Shown: positions 1 to 7,314, counted from the first letter of the stretch. The stretch is DNA of 14,195 nucleotides from JAKFWF01 sp031365375 (GCA_031365375.1 JANLXZ010000056.1:1-14195); one strand, 5' to 3'. The notes: generated from the letters alone by a model not told the origin. Made by a program: numbers and translations.

Positions 1-1769
1 TTGACCCGCGCGAACGTTGCGAGCGAGTTGATCAGACCGATGTTCGGGCCTTCCGGCGTTTCGATCGGGCAGATGCGGCCATAGTGCGTCGGATGCACGT
101 CGCGGACTTCGAAGCCCGCGCGCTCGCGGGTCAAGCCGCCCGGTCCAAGCGCCGACAGACGGCGCTTGTGGGTAATCTCGGATAGCGGGTTCGTCTGATC
201 CATGAACTGCGACAGCTGGGAGGAGCCGAAGAACTCACGAACGGCAGCCGCCGCGGGCTTGGCGTTGATGAGATCCTGCGGCATGACGGTATCGATATCG
301 ACCGAGGACATGCGCTCCTTGATCGCACGCTCCATGCGCAACAGGCCGACGCGATACTGGTTTTCCATCAACTCGCCGACCGAACGCACACGACGGTTGC
401 CGAGGTGATCGATGTCGTCGATTTCACCCTTGCCATCGCGCAGGCCGACCAAAGTCTTTACGACCTCGATAATATCTTCGGGCCGCAACACGCGCATCGT
501 GTCTTCGACCTGCAGGTCGAGACGCATATTCATCTTAACGCGACCGACCGCTGACAGGTCATAGCGCTCGCTGTCGAACAACATCGTATGGAACAGCTTC
601 TCAGCCGCCTCGATGGTCGGTGGTTCACCGGGGCGCATAACCCGGTAAATGTCCATCAGAGCTTCAGTGCGATTGGCGTTCTTATCAATGTTGAGCGTGT
701 TGCGAATGAAGGCACCGACCGTAATGTGGTCGATGTCAAGGATCGGAAATTCCTTGATCTTCTGGTCTTTGATTTCGGCCAACAGCTCGTCGTTGAGCTC
801 GTCGCCCGCTTCACCGAAGATCTGACCCGTCGCCATGTCGACGATGTCTTCGGCGAGATAGCGCCCGGCAAGGTCCTCCGAGGAAACGAGAACTTCCTTC
901 AGGCCGCTTTCGCCAAGTTCACGAGCTTTGCGAGCCGAAATCTTCTCGCCCGCCTGAGCGACGACCTCACCCGACTTGGCATCGATCAAATCTGCGAGCG
1001 GCGTTGCGCCGCGCATCTTGTCCGCAGCGAATGGCATACGCCAGCCACGCTTCGATTCCTTGATCGGAATCGACTTGTAGAACGTCGATAGAATTTGCTC
1101 ATCATCGAGGTCGAGGGCGTACAACAGCGTCGTCACCGGCAACTTGCGGCGGCGATCGATGCGAACGTAGACCACATCTTTGGCATCGAACTCGAAGTCC
1201 AGCCACGAGCCGCGGTACGGGATGATGCGAGCCGCGAACAACAGCTTGCCCGAAGCGTGCGTCTTGCCGCGATCGTGATCGAAGAAAACGCCCGGCGAGC
1301 GATGCATCTGGCTGACGATCACGCGCTCGGTGCCGTTGATCACGAAGGTGCCATTCAACGTCATGAGCGGCATGTCGCCCATGTAAACGTCCTGCTCCTT
1401 GACGTCCTTGATCGACTTGGAGCCGGTTTCCTCGTTAATATCGAACACGATTAGGCGCAGCTTGACCTTGAGCGGCGCAGCGTACGTCATATCGCGCTGC
1501 ATGCACTCTTCGACGTCGTATTTCGGCGGCTCGAAATCGTAACGCACGAACTCGAGCGTGGCGCGGCCGGAGAAGTCCGAGATCGGATAAACCGAGCGGA
1601 ACACCGATTGCAAACCGGTATCTGCGCGGCCACCGACCGGTTCTTTGACCATCAAAAAATCATCGTAGGAACTTTTCTGGACCTCGATGAGGTTCGGCAT
1701 CTTGGCAACTTCGGTCATGTTGCCGAATTTCTTCCGGATGCGCTTGCGGCCTGTGAATGTCTCAGCCAT
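1..1769 (-). CDS. rpoB: RNA polymerase beta subunit, N-terminal part (runs off the left edge)
   Basis: Catalytic beta subunit of RNA polymerase. Only the first 589 codons are present; the gene continues beyond base 1. The protein starts MAETFTGRKRIRKKFG, and the ATG is preceded by AAGGAG ten bases upstream. The rifampicin-binding cluster is intact: FFGSSQLSQFMDQTNPL begins at residue 513, followed by THKRRLSALG and the GPGGLTRERAGFEV and ICPIETPEGPNIGL segments. Against E. coli numbering (offset +8 here) D516, H526 and S531 are all the susceptible-type residues; the Asn after DQ is Thr. It is the last visible gene of the rplKAJL-rpoBC cluster and is separated from rplL by 287 bases carrying two palindromes. 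No frameshift seen. Confidence 0.98.
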   Translation of the reverse strand, partial: MAETFTGRKRIRKKFGNMTEVAKMPNLIEVQKSSYDDFLMVKEPVGGRADTGLQSVFRSVYPISDFSGRATLEFVRYDFEPPKYDVEECMQRDMTYAAPLKVKLRLIVFDINEETGSKSIKDVKEQDVYMGDMPLMTLNGTFVINGTERVIVSQMHRSPGVFFDHDRGKTHASGKLLFAARIIPYRGSWLDFEFDAKDVVYVRIDRRRKLPVTTLLYALDLDDEQILSTFYKSIPIKESKRGWRMPFAADKMRGATPLADLIDAKSGEVVAQAGEKISARKARELGESGLKEVLVSSEDLAGRYLAEDIVDMATGQIFGEAGDELNDELLAEIKDQKIKEFPILDIDHITVGAFIRNTLNIDKNANRTEALMDIYRVMRPGEPPTIEAAEKLFHTMLFDSERYDLSAVGRVKMNMRLDLQVEDTMRVLRPEDIIEVVKTLVGLRDGKGEIDDIDHLGNRRVRSVGELMENQYRVGLLRMERAIKERMSSVDIDTVMPQDLINAKPAAAAVREFFGSSQLSQFMDQTNPLSEITHKRRLSALGPGGLTRERAGFEVRDVHPTHYGRICPIETPEGPNIGLINSLATFARV

Positions 1770-1955
1770 GCTCTGTCCGCTCCTTGATGTTCTGGTCGGC
1801 ATTCGAGGGCGGTCGCGCCTCGCTCCTGACCAGATGCTTCAGTCGTTTGTCGCGTCTCACGTCACCGGCTATCGACCGGCTCTTGAAACGGCTCACCGGA
1901 GCGTCCGAAACAGGGCCGTGACCCTATCCAGCTACTCCGGAGAACCGTTTTAGTT

Positions 1956-1997
1956 GTCCGCAGCGACTCCCCTGTGGGGGAGCCGGCCGCTGCGGAC
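1956..1997. repeat. REP-like palindrome, copy 1 (rplL-rpoB spacer)
   Basis: Outer arms GTCCGCAGCG (1956-1965) and CGCTGCGGAC (1988-1997) are perfect reverse complements, with an inner CTCCCC / GGGGAG stem (1967-1972 / 1977-1982). The core GCGACTCC ... GGAGCCGGCCGC is shared with the palindrome that follows at 2009. It lies in the transcribed spacer between rplL and rpoB, so it would fold as a strong RNA hairpin. No U-tract follows on the minus strand, so a simple terminator is unlikely. It could act as a processing site, attenuator or dispersed repeat. Confidence 0.8.
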
Positions 1998-2008
1998 GTA
2001 GTTTTGGT

Positions 2009-2051
2009 GGTGCACGGCGACTCCGCTCCGCGGAGCCGGCCGCCGTGCACC
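2009..2051. repeat. REP-like palindrome, copy 2 (directly after the rplL stop)
   Basis: Arms GGTGCACGGCG (2009-2019) and CGCCGTGCACC (2041-2051) are perfect complements, and a nested CTCCG / CGGAG (2021-2025 / 2031-2035) extends the fold. It shares GCGACTCC and GGAGCCGGCCGC with copy 1, eleven bases away, while the outer arms differ and remain self-complementary. In mRNA orientation it begins five bases after the rplL stop codon. The position corresponds to the E. coli rplL-rpoB interval, where partial termination and RNase III processing lower rpoB output; that function here is inference. Confidence 0.8.
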
Positions 2052-2056
2052 AATTG

Positions 2057-2425
2057 TTACTTCAGTTCGACCTTGGCGCCCTGATCTTCGAGCTGCTTCT
2101 TGAGCTTGGCAGCCTCGTCCTTCGAGACGCCTTCCTTCACAGCCTTGCCACCGGCTTCGACCAGATCCTTGGCTTCCTTCAGGCCGAGGCCCGTGATGGC
2201 GCGGACTTCCTTGATCACGTTGATCTTCTTTTCGCCACCGGCGACGAGGATCACGGTGAACTCGGTCTGCTCTTCGACAGCGGCAGCGGCCGGGCCAGCC
2301 GCGGCAACGGAGACAGCGGCGGCGGCAGAAACGCCCCACTTTTCTTCAAGCATCTTGGCAAGCTCAGCGGCCTGCAAAACGGTCAACTTCGAGAGATCGT
2401 CAACGATCTTGGTGAGATCGGTCAT
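2057..2425 (-). CDS. rplL: 50S ribosomal protein L7/L12
   Basis: Stalk protein of the large ribosomal subunit; dimers bind L10 and recruit translational GTPases. At 122 aa it is the usual size. Residues 1-32 (MTDLTKIVDDLSKLTVLQAA...) are the helical dimerisation domain, 33-50 an Ala-rich hinge, and about 52-122 the globular domain with the family-typical KINVIKEVRAITGLGLKEAK and a terminal AKVELK. AAGGA lies eight bases before the ATG. It follows rplJ by 80 bases in the same transcript, and a strong hairpin begins a few bases after its TAA. Confidence 0.98.
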   Translation of the reverse strand: MTDLTKIVDDLSKLTVLQAAELAKMLEEKWGVSAAAAVSVAAAGPAAAAVEEQTEFTVILVAGGEKKINVIKEVRAITGLGLKEAKDLVEAGGKAVKEGVSKDEAAKLKKQLEDQGAKVELK

Positions 2426-2505
2426 GGTTTAATTCCTTACGGTTTGAACGGTTGTTTAGATCAGTTATGCCGGAGCATCGTTGCCCCGCGCTCTTCTGTC
2501 GTGTG

Positions 2506-3015
2506 TTACCCTTGAGCCGCTTTCGCCTGGATCACGCGTGCAAGCTGTGCTCCCGGTTCCATGACTGTGCGAGCGATCTTGGTCGCTGGCGCATTCAGGA
2601 GGCCGATGAGCTTGGCTCGCAGCTCGTCCAGCGAAGGCAGATCGGCTAAAGCTTTCACATTCGCCGGATTGAGGACGGTCTGGCCCATAGTGCCACCCAG
2701 GATGACGAGCTTGTCATTGGTCTTGGCATATTGGACGGCAACCCTTGCAGCCGCGATCGGGTCTTTCGAGTAGGCAAGTACTGTCTGCCCCTTGAAAAGA
2801 TCTATGATCGATGCGCTGTCCGTATCCTTTGCTGCGATCTTCGCCAGCCGGTTTTTAGCCACTCGAACCGATCCACCAGCCGCTTTGATTTTGCGGCGGT
2901 AGTCGGTCATTTGAGCGACCGTCATTCCGGCATAGTGGGAAACAACGACCACGCCCGCGTCCTTGAACACGTCGTGGAGCGCAGTCACGAGCTCTGCTTT
3001 CGCAGCTCTATCCAC
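2506..3015 (-). CDS. rplJ: 50S ribosomal protein L10
   Basis: L10 anchors the L7/L12 dimers to the ribosome and, in bacteria studied, represses its own operon by binding the mRNA leader. The 169-aa product has the family N terminus (MDRAAKAELVTALHDVFKDA), the VVSHYAGMTVAQM and VAKNRLAKIA segments, and a C-terminal helix (about residues 130-169) for L12 binding. The start is GTG: AGGAG sits seven to eight bases upstream and no in-frame ATG fits better. A long leader (3016-3441) separates it from rplA, and rplL follows 80 bases downstream, which is the usual order. Confidence 0.97.
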   Translation of the reverse strand: MDRAAKAELVTALHDVFKDAGVVVVSHYAGMTVAQMTDYRRKIKAAGGSVRVAKNRLAKIAAKDTDSASIIDLFKGQTVLAYSKDPIAAARVAVQYAKTNDKLVILGGTMGQTVLNPANVKALADLPSLDELRAKLIGLLNAPATKIARTVMEPGAQLARVIQAKAAQG

Positions 3016-3441
3016 TTATGCTCTCCTAGCTAGTGCCTAATGGCGAACCAATATCCCGGCGCGCCGTTTCAGCGGTTGCAACGTGCCCTTCGTGCGTCCT
3101 CGGACTTACCGTCCGAAATCCTCGAAGGGCGCTTCGCCTGTCCGCCCTGCTAGCCGAACGAGGCTTGCAGGAGCGTTCCCGGAGAGGTTCAAACCGAAGG
3201 ATCAGGCGCCTTATCGACGCCTTGAATTCCGGGTTGTCTCCCGTCTCATGCTGGCCCCCGCGAAACAGGTCGGGGATTAAGTGGCAGTCCCGAAACAAGG
3301 AGCGCCACGCCTGCAATCTTGGACAGGTTCGAGATTAGTGCCGGTCGGTTGGCACAACCTCTAGTGCGAGCCTGATCGGCTCGCCCATTGGGTTATACGA
3401 GACACGGCACCACGCGGCGGTAGCCAGATCTCGTACTCAAA
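3016..3441 (-). other. 426-base untranslated stretch between rplA and rplJ
   Basis: There is no believable gene here: the longest minus-strand frame (stop at 3026, 96 codons) has no family features and an Arg/Ser-rich shadow composition. The position is where bacteria carry the L10-L12 autoregulatory leader and sometimes a separate rplJ promoter. A nested hairpin at 3085-3130 is the clearest structure. TATAAC occurs on the minus strand near 3390-3400 without a convincing -35 box, so no promoter is called. A twelve-base string, TGGCGAACCAAT (3041-3052), also occurs in the rplK leader. Confidence 0.7.
3085..3130 (-). promoter_or_regulatory. Candidate L10 leader hairpin upstream of rplJ
   Basis: In the mRNA, GCCCTTCG (3130-3123) pairs with CGAAGGGC (3092-3085), enclosing an inner six-base stem TCGGAC / GTCCGA with loop GGTAA. 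The stems are separated by an asymmetric, purine-rich internal loop (AGGATT on one side, GGACGCA on the other). A hairpin with an internal purine loop 70-115 bases before rplJ fits the L10-L12 binding leader known from many bacteria. I identified it by position and fold, not by a covariance model. Confidence 0.5.
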
Positions 3442-4152
3442 TCAATTCTGGCCAGCTGAGCCGACGACACTGGACTGCTCGACCTTGATGCCGGGGCCCA
3501 TGGTCGACTTGATCGCGACCTTCTTGAGATAGGTCCCCTTCGATCCGGCAGGCTTGGCCTTATTCACGGCATCGACGAAAGCACGGATATTTTCGGCCAA
3601 CTGCACTTCCGTGAAGCTCGCCTTGCCGACACCAGCGTGCACGATGCCAGCCTTCTCGACGCGGAATTCAACGGACCCGCCCTTGGCGCCTTTAACGGCG
3701 GTGGCAACGTCCATCGTCACCGTGCCGACGCGCGGGTTCGGCATCAGGCCGCGGGGGCCGAGCACCTTACCGAGACGACCAACGAGACCCATCATGTCGG
3801 GCGTCGCGATGCAACGATCAAAGTTGATCGTGCCCTTCGAGACGATTTCAACGAGATCTTCGGCGCCGACGATGTCGGCTCCGGCTGCCTTGGCTTCTTC
3901 GGCCTTGGCACCACGGGCAAATACGGCAACCTTGAGCGTGCGGCCTGAGCCGTTCGGCAAGTTACACACGCCACGAACCATTTGGTCGGCATGCTTCGGG
4001 TCGACACCAAGGTTCATTGCGATATCGACGGTCTCGTCAAACTTGGCCTTGGCGCGCGATTTCACGAGCTTCAGCGCCTCTTCCAACGAGTAGGCCTTGT
4101 CACGGCTGATGCCCTCACGGGCGGTGCGGACGCGCTTTCCAGATTTGCTCAT
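3442..4152 (-). CDS. rplA: 50S ribosomal protein L1
   Basis: L1 forms the mobile L1 stalk near the E site and is the usual repressor of the rplK-rplA unit. The chosen ATG gives 236 aa beginning MSKSGKRVRTAREGISRDKAY, with GGAG eight bases upstream overlapping the rplK stop codon. A longer frame reaching back to 4272 would add 40 residues overlapping rplK and is rejected. Conserved segments include NLGVDPKHADQMVRG, the GPRGLMPNPRVGTVT loop, GSVEFRVEKAGIVHAGVGK and the C-terminal KSTMGPGIKV. It starts five bases after rplK and is translationally coupled to it by position. Confidence 0.98.
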   Translation of the reverse strand: MSKSGKRVRTAREGISRDKAYSLEEALKLVKSRAKAKFDETVDIAMNLGVDPKHADQMVRGVCNLPNGSGRTLKVAVFARGAKAEEAKAAGADIVGAEDLVEIVSKGTINFDRCIATPDMMGLVGRLGKVLGPRGLMPNPRVGTVTMDVATAVKGAKGGSVEFRVEKAGIVHAGVGKASFTEVQLAENIRAFVDAVNKAKPAGSKGTYLKKVAIKSTMGPGIKVEQSSVVGSAGQN

Positions 4153-4157
4153 GTTCG

Positions 4158-4586
4158 TTACTCCGTAACCTGGATGCCCATCGACCGGGCGGACCCAGCG
4201 ATCGTGCGGGCGGCCTGCTCGACATTGTCGGTGTTCAGATCTTTGAGCTTGGTTTTGGCAATCTCCAGGCACTGGTCCATGGTCACCGTCCCGGCGCTGA
4301 CAACACCTGGCGTCTTACTGCCGGCGTTGATCTTGGCGGCCTTCTTCAAAAAGAAGCTGGCGGGCGGTGTGCGCATTTCGAACGTAAACGACCGATCCGA
4401 AAACACGGTGATCTTGACCGGAATCGGCGTCTCTGGCTCCATGTCCTTCGTCTTGGCATTAAAGGACTTGCAGAATTCCATAATGTTGACGCCGCGCTGA
4501 CCCAACGCAGGCCCGATTGGCGGCGAAGGATTAGCCTTGCCGGCCGGGACTTGCAGATTGATGTAGCCGTCTATCTTTTTAGCCAT
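4158..4586 (-). CDS. rplK: 50S ribosomal protein L11
   Basis: L11 binds 23S rRNA at the GTPase-associated centre with L10/L12. The 142-aa product begins MAKKIDGYINLQVPAGKANP and carries the GPALGQRGVNIMEFCKSFN segment of the N-terminal domain (about 1-70). The rRNA-binding C-terminal domain follows, with TPPASFFLKKAA and the terminal ARTIAGSARSMGIQVTE. GGGGAG lies six bases before the ATG. It follows nusG by 130 bases, which contain a hairpin fitting an L1 operator. Confidence 0.98.
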   Translation of the reverse strand: MAKKIDGYINLQVPAGKANPSPPIGPALGQRGVNIMEFCKSFNAKTKDMEPETPIPVKITVFSDRSFTFEMRTPPASFFLKKAAKINAGSKTPGVVSAGTVTMDQCLEIAKTKLKDLNTDNVEQAARTIAGSARSMGIQVTE

Positions 4587-4636
4587 TTTGTCTCCCCGTT
4601 GAGTATGGAGCGAGCCATTGGGCCCCTCCAGGGTTA

Positions 4637-4673
4637 GCGGTCATCGGGCGTTGGCGAACCAATGCCCTCCCGC
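4637..4673 (-). promoter_or_regulatory. Candidate L1-binding mRNA operator before rplK
   Basis: The mRNA reads GCG-GGAG-GGCATTGG-TTCG-CCAACGCC-CGATGAC-CGC. The inner arms pair with one A/C mismatch and are capped by a TTCG tetraloop. GCG/CGC closes the base, and an asymmetric internal loop has GGAG on one side and CGATGAC on the other. L1 is known to repress the rplKA mRNA through a site mimicking its 23S rRNA target, a helix with an asymmetric loop. Position and shape fit; identity is inferred. Confidence 0.4.
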
Positions 4674-4680
4674 GCGGATA

Positions 4681-4696
4681 TTCAGCTTGCGCTGAA
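4681..4696 (-). other. GNRA-capped hairpin just after nusG
   Basis: A perfect six-base-pair hairpin, TTCAGC-GCAA-GCTGAA in mRNA sense, lies 20 bases downstream of the nusG stop and eight bases upstream of the rplK leader hairpin. GCAA is a stable GNRA tetraloop. No T-run follows, so it is not a terminator; mRNA stability or processing between nusG and rplK is possible. Confidence 0.5.
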
Positions 4697-4716
4697 ATTC
4701 TTAGTGCTCCTTGAGC

Positions 4717-5259
4717 TCAGGCGGTCAGCTTTTCGACCTGTCCAAACTCCAATTCGACGGGTGTCGGCCGCCCGAAGATCAGCACCGCCACCTTCAGACG
4801 AGAACGCTCCTCGTCCACCTCTTCGACATGACCCTGGAACGTCGCGAATGGACCCTCGGCCACTTTGACTTGCTCGCCGATCTCGAAGGTGACAGTCGGC
4901 TTAGGCCGCTCCACACCTTCTTCAACGTGGCGCATCATGCGCATTGCTTCTTCGTCGGGGATCGGCGTCGCCTTATTTTCGGTACCGAGGAACCCAGTGA
5001 CTTTCGGCGTGTTCTTGATCATCAAGAAGGCCGCATCGGTCATTTCCATCTTTACCAGCACATAGCCGGGCAAAAACTTGCGTTCCGTCTGCACCTTGCG
5101 TCCACGACGAATCTCGACGACGTCCTCGGTGGGTACGACGATCTCGTCGAAAAGGTGCTCTATACTTCCCTGCTTCGCACGTTCGCGGATGGCATCCGCC
5201 ACCTTGCGTTCGAAGTTGGTATAGGCGTGCACGATATACCAGCGTTTCGGCTTCGCCAT
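4717..5259 (-). CDS. nusG: Transcription termination/antitermination factor NusG
   Basis: NusG binds the RNA polymerase clamp through its NGN domain and links the polymerase to Rho or ribosomal protein S10 through its KOW domain. The protein is 180 aa, the usual bacterial length. The NGN domain covers about residues 5-115 (RWYIVHAYTNFERKVADAI, KFLPGYVLVKMEM, VTGFLG). The KOW domain is about 125-178 (FEIGEQVKVAEGPFATFQGHV ... ELEFGQVEKL). The ribosome-binding site is weak (AGGA thirteen bases upstream). It lies 87 bases after secE in the same transcript. Confidence 0.98.
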   Translation of the reverse strand: MAKPKRWYIVHAYTNFERKVADAIRERAKQGSIEHLFDEIVVPTEDVVEIRRGRKVQTERKFLPGYVLVKMEMTDAAFLMIKNTPKVTGFLGTENKATPIPDEEAMRMMRHVEEGVERPKPTVTFEIGEQVKVAEGPFATFQGHVEEVDEERSRLKVAVLIFGRPTPVELEFGQVEKLTA

Positions 5260-5346
5260 TGCGTCACTACGGTCCTGATTTGCGAGCCTCGCGCGAGTAC
5301 CGCGCTAACTATCGAAACTAAACTTCAATTCCAGATATGACGGTCT

Positions 5347-5544
5347 CTACCGCCCCAAACCGAGAACGAACCGGATGATGGCACCCAACCCTTGGTCTGC
5401 GGCGACGAAGAAGAGCGACGCCACCGTCACCATGACGAGAACGGCTACCGTTGTGATCCAAACTTCCTTCCATGTGGGCCACGTGACTTTCGCCACCTCG
5501 GCCCGAACTTCCTGGACAAATTCGATCGGATTGTACTTCGCCAT
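5347..5544 (-). CDS. secE: Preprotein translocase subunit SecE
   Basis: Essential small subunit of the SecYEG channel. The 65-aa product is the short single-span form: MAKYNPIEFVQEVRAEVAKV leads into the conserved WPTWKEV amphipathic segment. One transmembrane helix follows at about residues 28-50 (TTVAVLVMVTVASLFFV), then a short C terminus. ATG at 5544 is chosen because it gives the family-typical MAKYNP; a TTG one codon earlier is an alternative. GAAGG lies four bases upstream. It lies between tRNA-Trp and nusG, the standard order. Confidence 0.97.
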   Translation of the reverse strand: MAKYNPIEFVQEVRAEVAKVTWPTWKEVWITTVAVLVMVTVASLFFVAADQGLGAIIRFVLGLGR

Positions 5545-5639
5545 CAAACCTTCGCCTCGCCCATCGCATTACGCCCTCGGGCCAATCGCAATCGTCTTTT
5601 CCGTCTCGTCATCGGCTAATTAAATCTCAGACACATTCA

Positions 5640-5676
5640 AAGGCCGGGGCGCGGCTTTCACCGCACATCCAGCCTT
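5640..5676 (-). terminator. Nested hairpin after tRNA-Trp, possible partial terminator
   Basis: In mRNA sense, AAGGCTGG (5676-5669) pairs with CCGGCCTT (5647-5640) with one G-U pair, enclosing GCGG-TGAAAG-CCGC. It starts nine bases after the tRNA 3' end and is followed by only one more T, so termination would be weak. It could define the 3' processing end of the tRNA or reduce read-through into secE. Confidence 0.4.
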
Positions 5677-5685
5677 GAACAGCCA

Positions 5686-5761
5686 TGGCAGGGGCGGAGG
5701 GGCTCGAACCCACGGCCTTCGGTTTTGGAGACCGACGCTCTACCAACTGAGCTACACCCCT
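5686..5761 (-). tRNA. tRNA-Trp (anticodon CCA)
   Basis: A 76-base cloverleaf on the minus strand with an encoded CCA 3' end. The acceptor stem AGGGGTG pairs with CGCCCCT (one G-U), the D arm is GCTC / GAGC, and the anticodon arm TCGGT / ACCGA encloses loop CTCCAAA. That gives anticodon CCA at 5726-5728. The T loop is GGTTCGAGCC-type and the discriminator is G. It heads the secE-nusG cluster, as in many proteobacteria, and was probably transcribed with it. Confidence 0.98.
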
Positions 5762-5793
5762 CTTGGACACGAGTCGGCAAAGTCCATCGCTGC

Positions 5794-5822
5794 CTCATAG
5801 CCCATAGTGAGACACTTGTCAC
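5794..5822 (-). promoter_or_regulatory. Candidate promoter for tRNA-Trp / secE / nusG
   Basis: On the minus strand, GTGACA (5822-5817) and TATGAG (5799-5794) are separated by 17 bases and would start transcription about 25 bases before the tRNA. A perfect TATAAT (5888-5883) lies further upstream but has no good -35 at proper spacing and would give a leader of about 115 bases. Either could be used; a growth-rate-controlled promoter is expected for this cluster. Confidence 0.35.
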
Positions 5823-6031
5823 AACATTTTTCTTGACAGTCCGCCGCAGGGCCAAGCCGAGTCCGATAAGCACCGAAATCAAATTATAAATCAGCAGCTT
5901 GATAAGGTATCACAAGCCATCGAAACCTTCAACAGTTTGATCGAGACACACCGCTTCAAGAAATATCCGGCCGATCTTGTAAACGCGTTCTGAAAGCCCA
6001 CAGAGCTCGAACAAAGTACAGCTAGCCGAAA

Positions 6032-7252
6032 TCAGTGCTCGGACTGCTCCTTGGTGCCCTTTGCTCGACGCATTAGATTCGTGAACCGCGTAAAAAGGTA
6101 ATGGCTATCGTGTGGGCCAGGTGAGGCCTCCGGATGGTATTGGACCGAGAACACCGGTTTGCCCTTGAGCCGCAAACCAGCATTCGAATTGTCGAAGAGG
6201 GAGACATGCGTTTCTTCGACCGCCGCCGGCAAACTCTCGCGGTCAACCGCAAATCCGTGATTCATCGAGGTAATCTCGACCTTCCCAGTGGTATGATCCA
6301 TTACCGGATGGTTCGCACCATGGTGGCCCTGATGCATCTTGGACGTCCGTGCCCCCAACGCAAGTCCGAGCAATTGATGCCCGAGGCAGATGCCAAACAC
6401 GGGCAGGCCCGAGGCGACCAGAGCCTTGATCTCCGGCACCGCATATTTACCAGTGGCAGCCGGATCCCCGGGTCCGTTCGACAGGAAAATTCCGTCCGGT
6501 TTTCGCGCGATGATGTCGGCCGCCGTTGTCGTCGCCGGCACCACCGTCACCGAACAACCGGCGCTTGCCAGGCAGCGCAGTATATTTCGCTTGAGGCCAT
6601 AGTCGACTGCAACGACGTGAAACTCGACCGCTGTTTGCGGTTTGTAGCCTTCACCCCACACCCAACGCATCTCGTCCCATGTCGTCGTCTGCCCGACCGT
6701 CACTTCGGGCACCAGGTCCATGCCATCCAAACCCGGCCACGCCTTTGCTTCAGCCTTCAACTTAGGCAGATCGAATTTGGCCGATGGCTCGTGCGCGATG
6801 ACGCCATTCGGCATGCCTTTCTCGCGGATGAGTGCGGTCAGCGCCCGGGTATCTATGCCGCTGATCGCGATGATGCCACGCGCCTTTAACCACTTGTCCA
6901 GATGTTCCGCAGCCCGATAGTTCGATGGATCAGTTACATCGGCCCGCAACACGCAGCCGCGCACGCCAGAGCGCATTGCGAGATTGGACGTTTCGGTATC
7001 TTCGATGTTGGCGCCGACATTACCGATGTGGGGAAACGTGAAGGTGATGATTTGGCCAGCATAGCTCGGATCGGTGAGAATTTCCTGATACCCGGTCATC
7101 GCAGTATTGAAGCAAACCTCACCCACGGCCGAGCCGATCGAGCCCAAGCCATAACCTTCAATCACGGTGCCATCGGCCAGCACGAGGCGTGCCGTCGTCG
7201 ACAGATCGACCCAGGGCGCGGGTTTTGCAAGCGTGTGGAGTTCGATCGGCAT
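6032..7252 (-). CDS. carA: Carbamoyl-phosphate synthase small (glutaminase) subunit
   Basis: It hydrolyses glutamine and passes ammonia to CarB for carbamoyl phosphate, feeding arginine and pyrimidine synthesis in the cytoplasm. The product is 406 aa. The N-terminal CarA domain (about 20-150) has GEVCFNTAMTGYQEILTDPS. The class I amidotransferase domain (about 210-395) has LSNGPGDP, the nucleophile Cys289 in GICLGHQ, and the His373/Glu375 pair in VQYHPEASPGPHDS. The start MPIELHTLAKPAP is the only good one; the ribosome-binding site (GGGAA) is modest. carB is not in the window. It has its own promoter candidate downstream of a terminator and is followed by tRNA-Trp 270 bases later. Confidence 0.97.
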   Translation of the reverse strand: MPIELHTLAKPAPWVDLSTTARLVLADGTVIEGYGLGSIGSAVGEVCFNTAMTGYQEILTDPSYAGQIITFTFPHIGNVGANIEDTETSNLAMRSGVRGCVLRADVTDPSNYRAAEHLDKWLKARGIIAISGIDTRALTALIREKGMPNGVIAHEPSAKFDLPKLKAEAKAWPGLDGMDLVPEVTVGQTTTWDEMRWVWGEGYKPQTAVEFHVVAVDYGLKRNILRCLASAGCSVTVVPATTTAADIIARKPDGIFLSNGPGDPAATGKYAVPEIKALVASGLPVFGICLGHQLLGLALGARTSKMHQGHHGANHPVMDHTTGKVEITSMNHGFAVDRESLPAAVEETHVSLFDNSNAGLRLKGKPVFSVQYHPEASPGPHDSHYLFTRFTNLMRRAKGTKEQSEH

Positions 7253-7314
7253 GAAAACGATTCCCAGAGTAGACCGGCGAGCAACAGTTCATCAAAGCCC
7301 GGCGGTGTGGGCAA

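Noticed and set aside
3026..3316. A 96-codon minus-strand frame in the rplA-rplJ spacer
   Set aside because: Arg/Ser-rich composition, no recognisable domain, and it overlaps the predicted structured leader.
4153..4272. Forty-residue N-terminal extension of L1
   Set aside because: It overlaps rplK entirely, is not family-like, and the internal ATG has a ribosome-binding site and the normal MSKSGKR start.
6134..6889. A 251-codon plus-strand frame antisense to carA
   Set aside because: carA is full length with all catalytic residues; the antisense frame is a GC-driven shadow.
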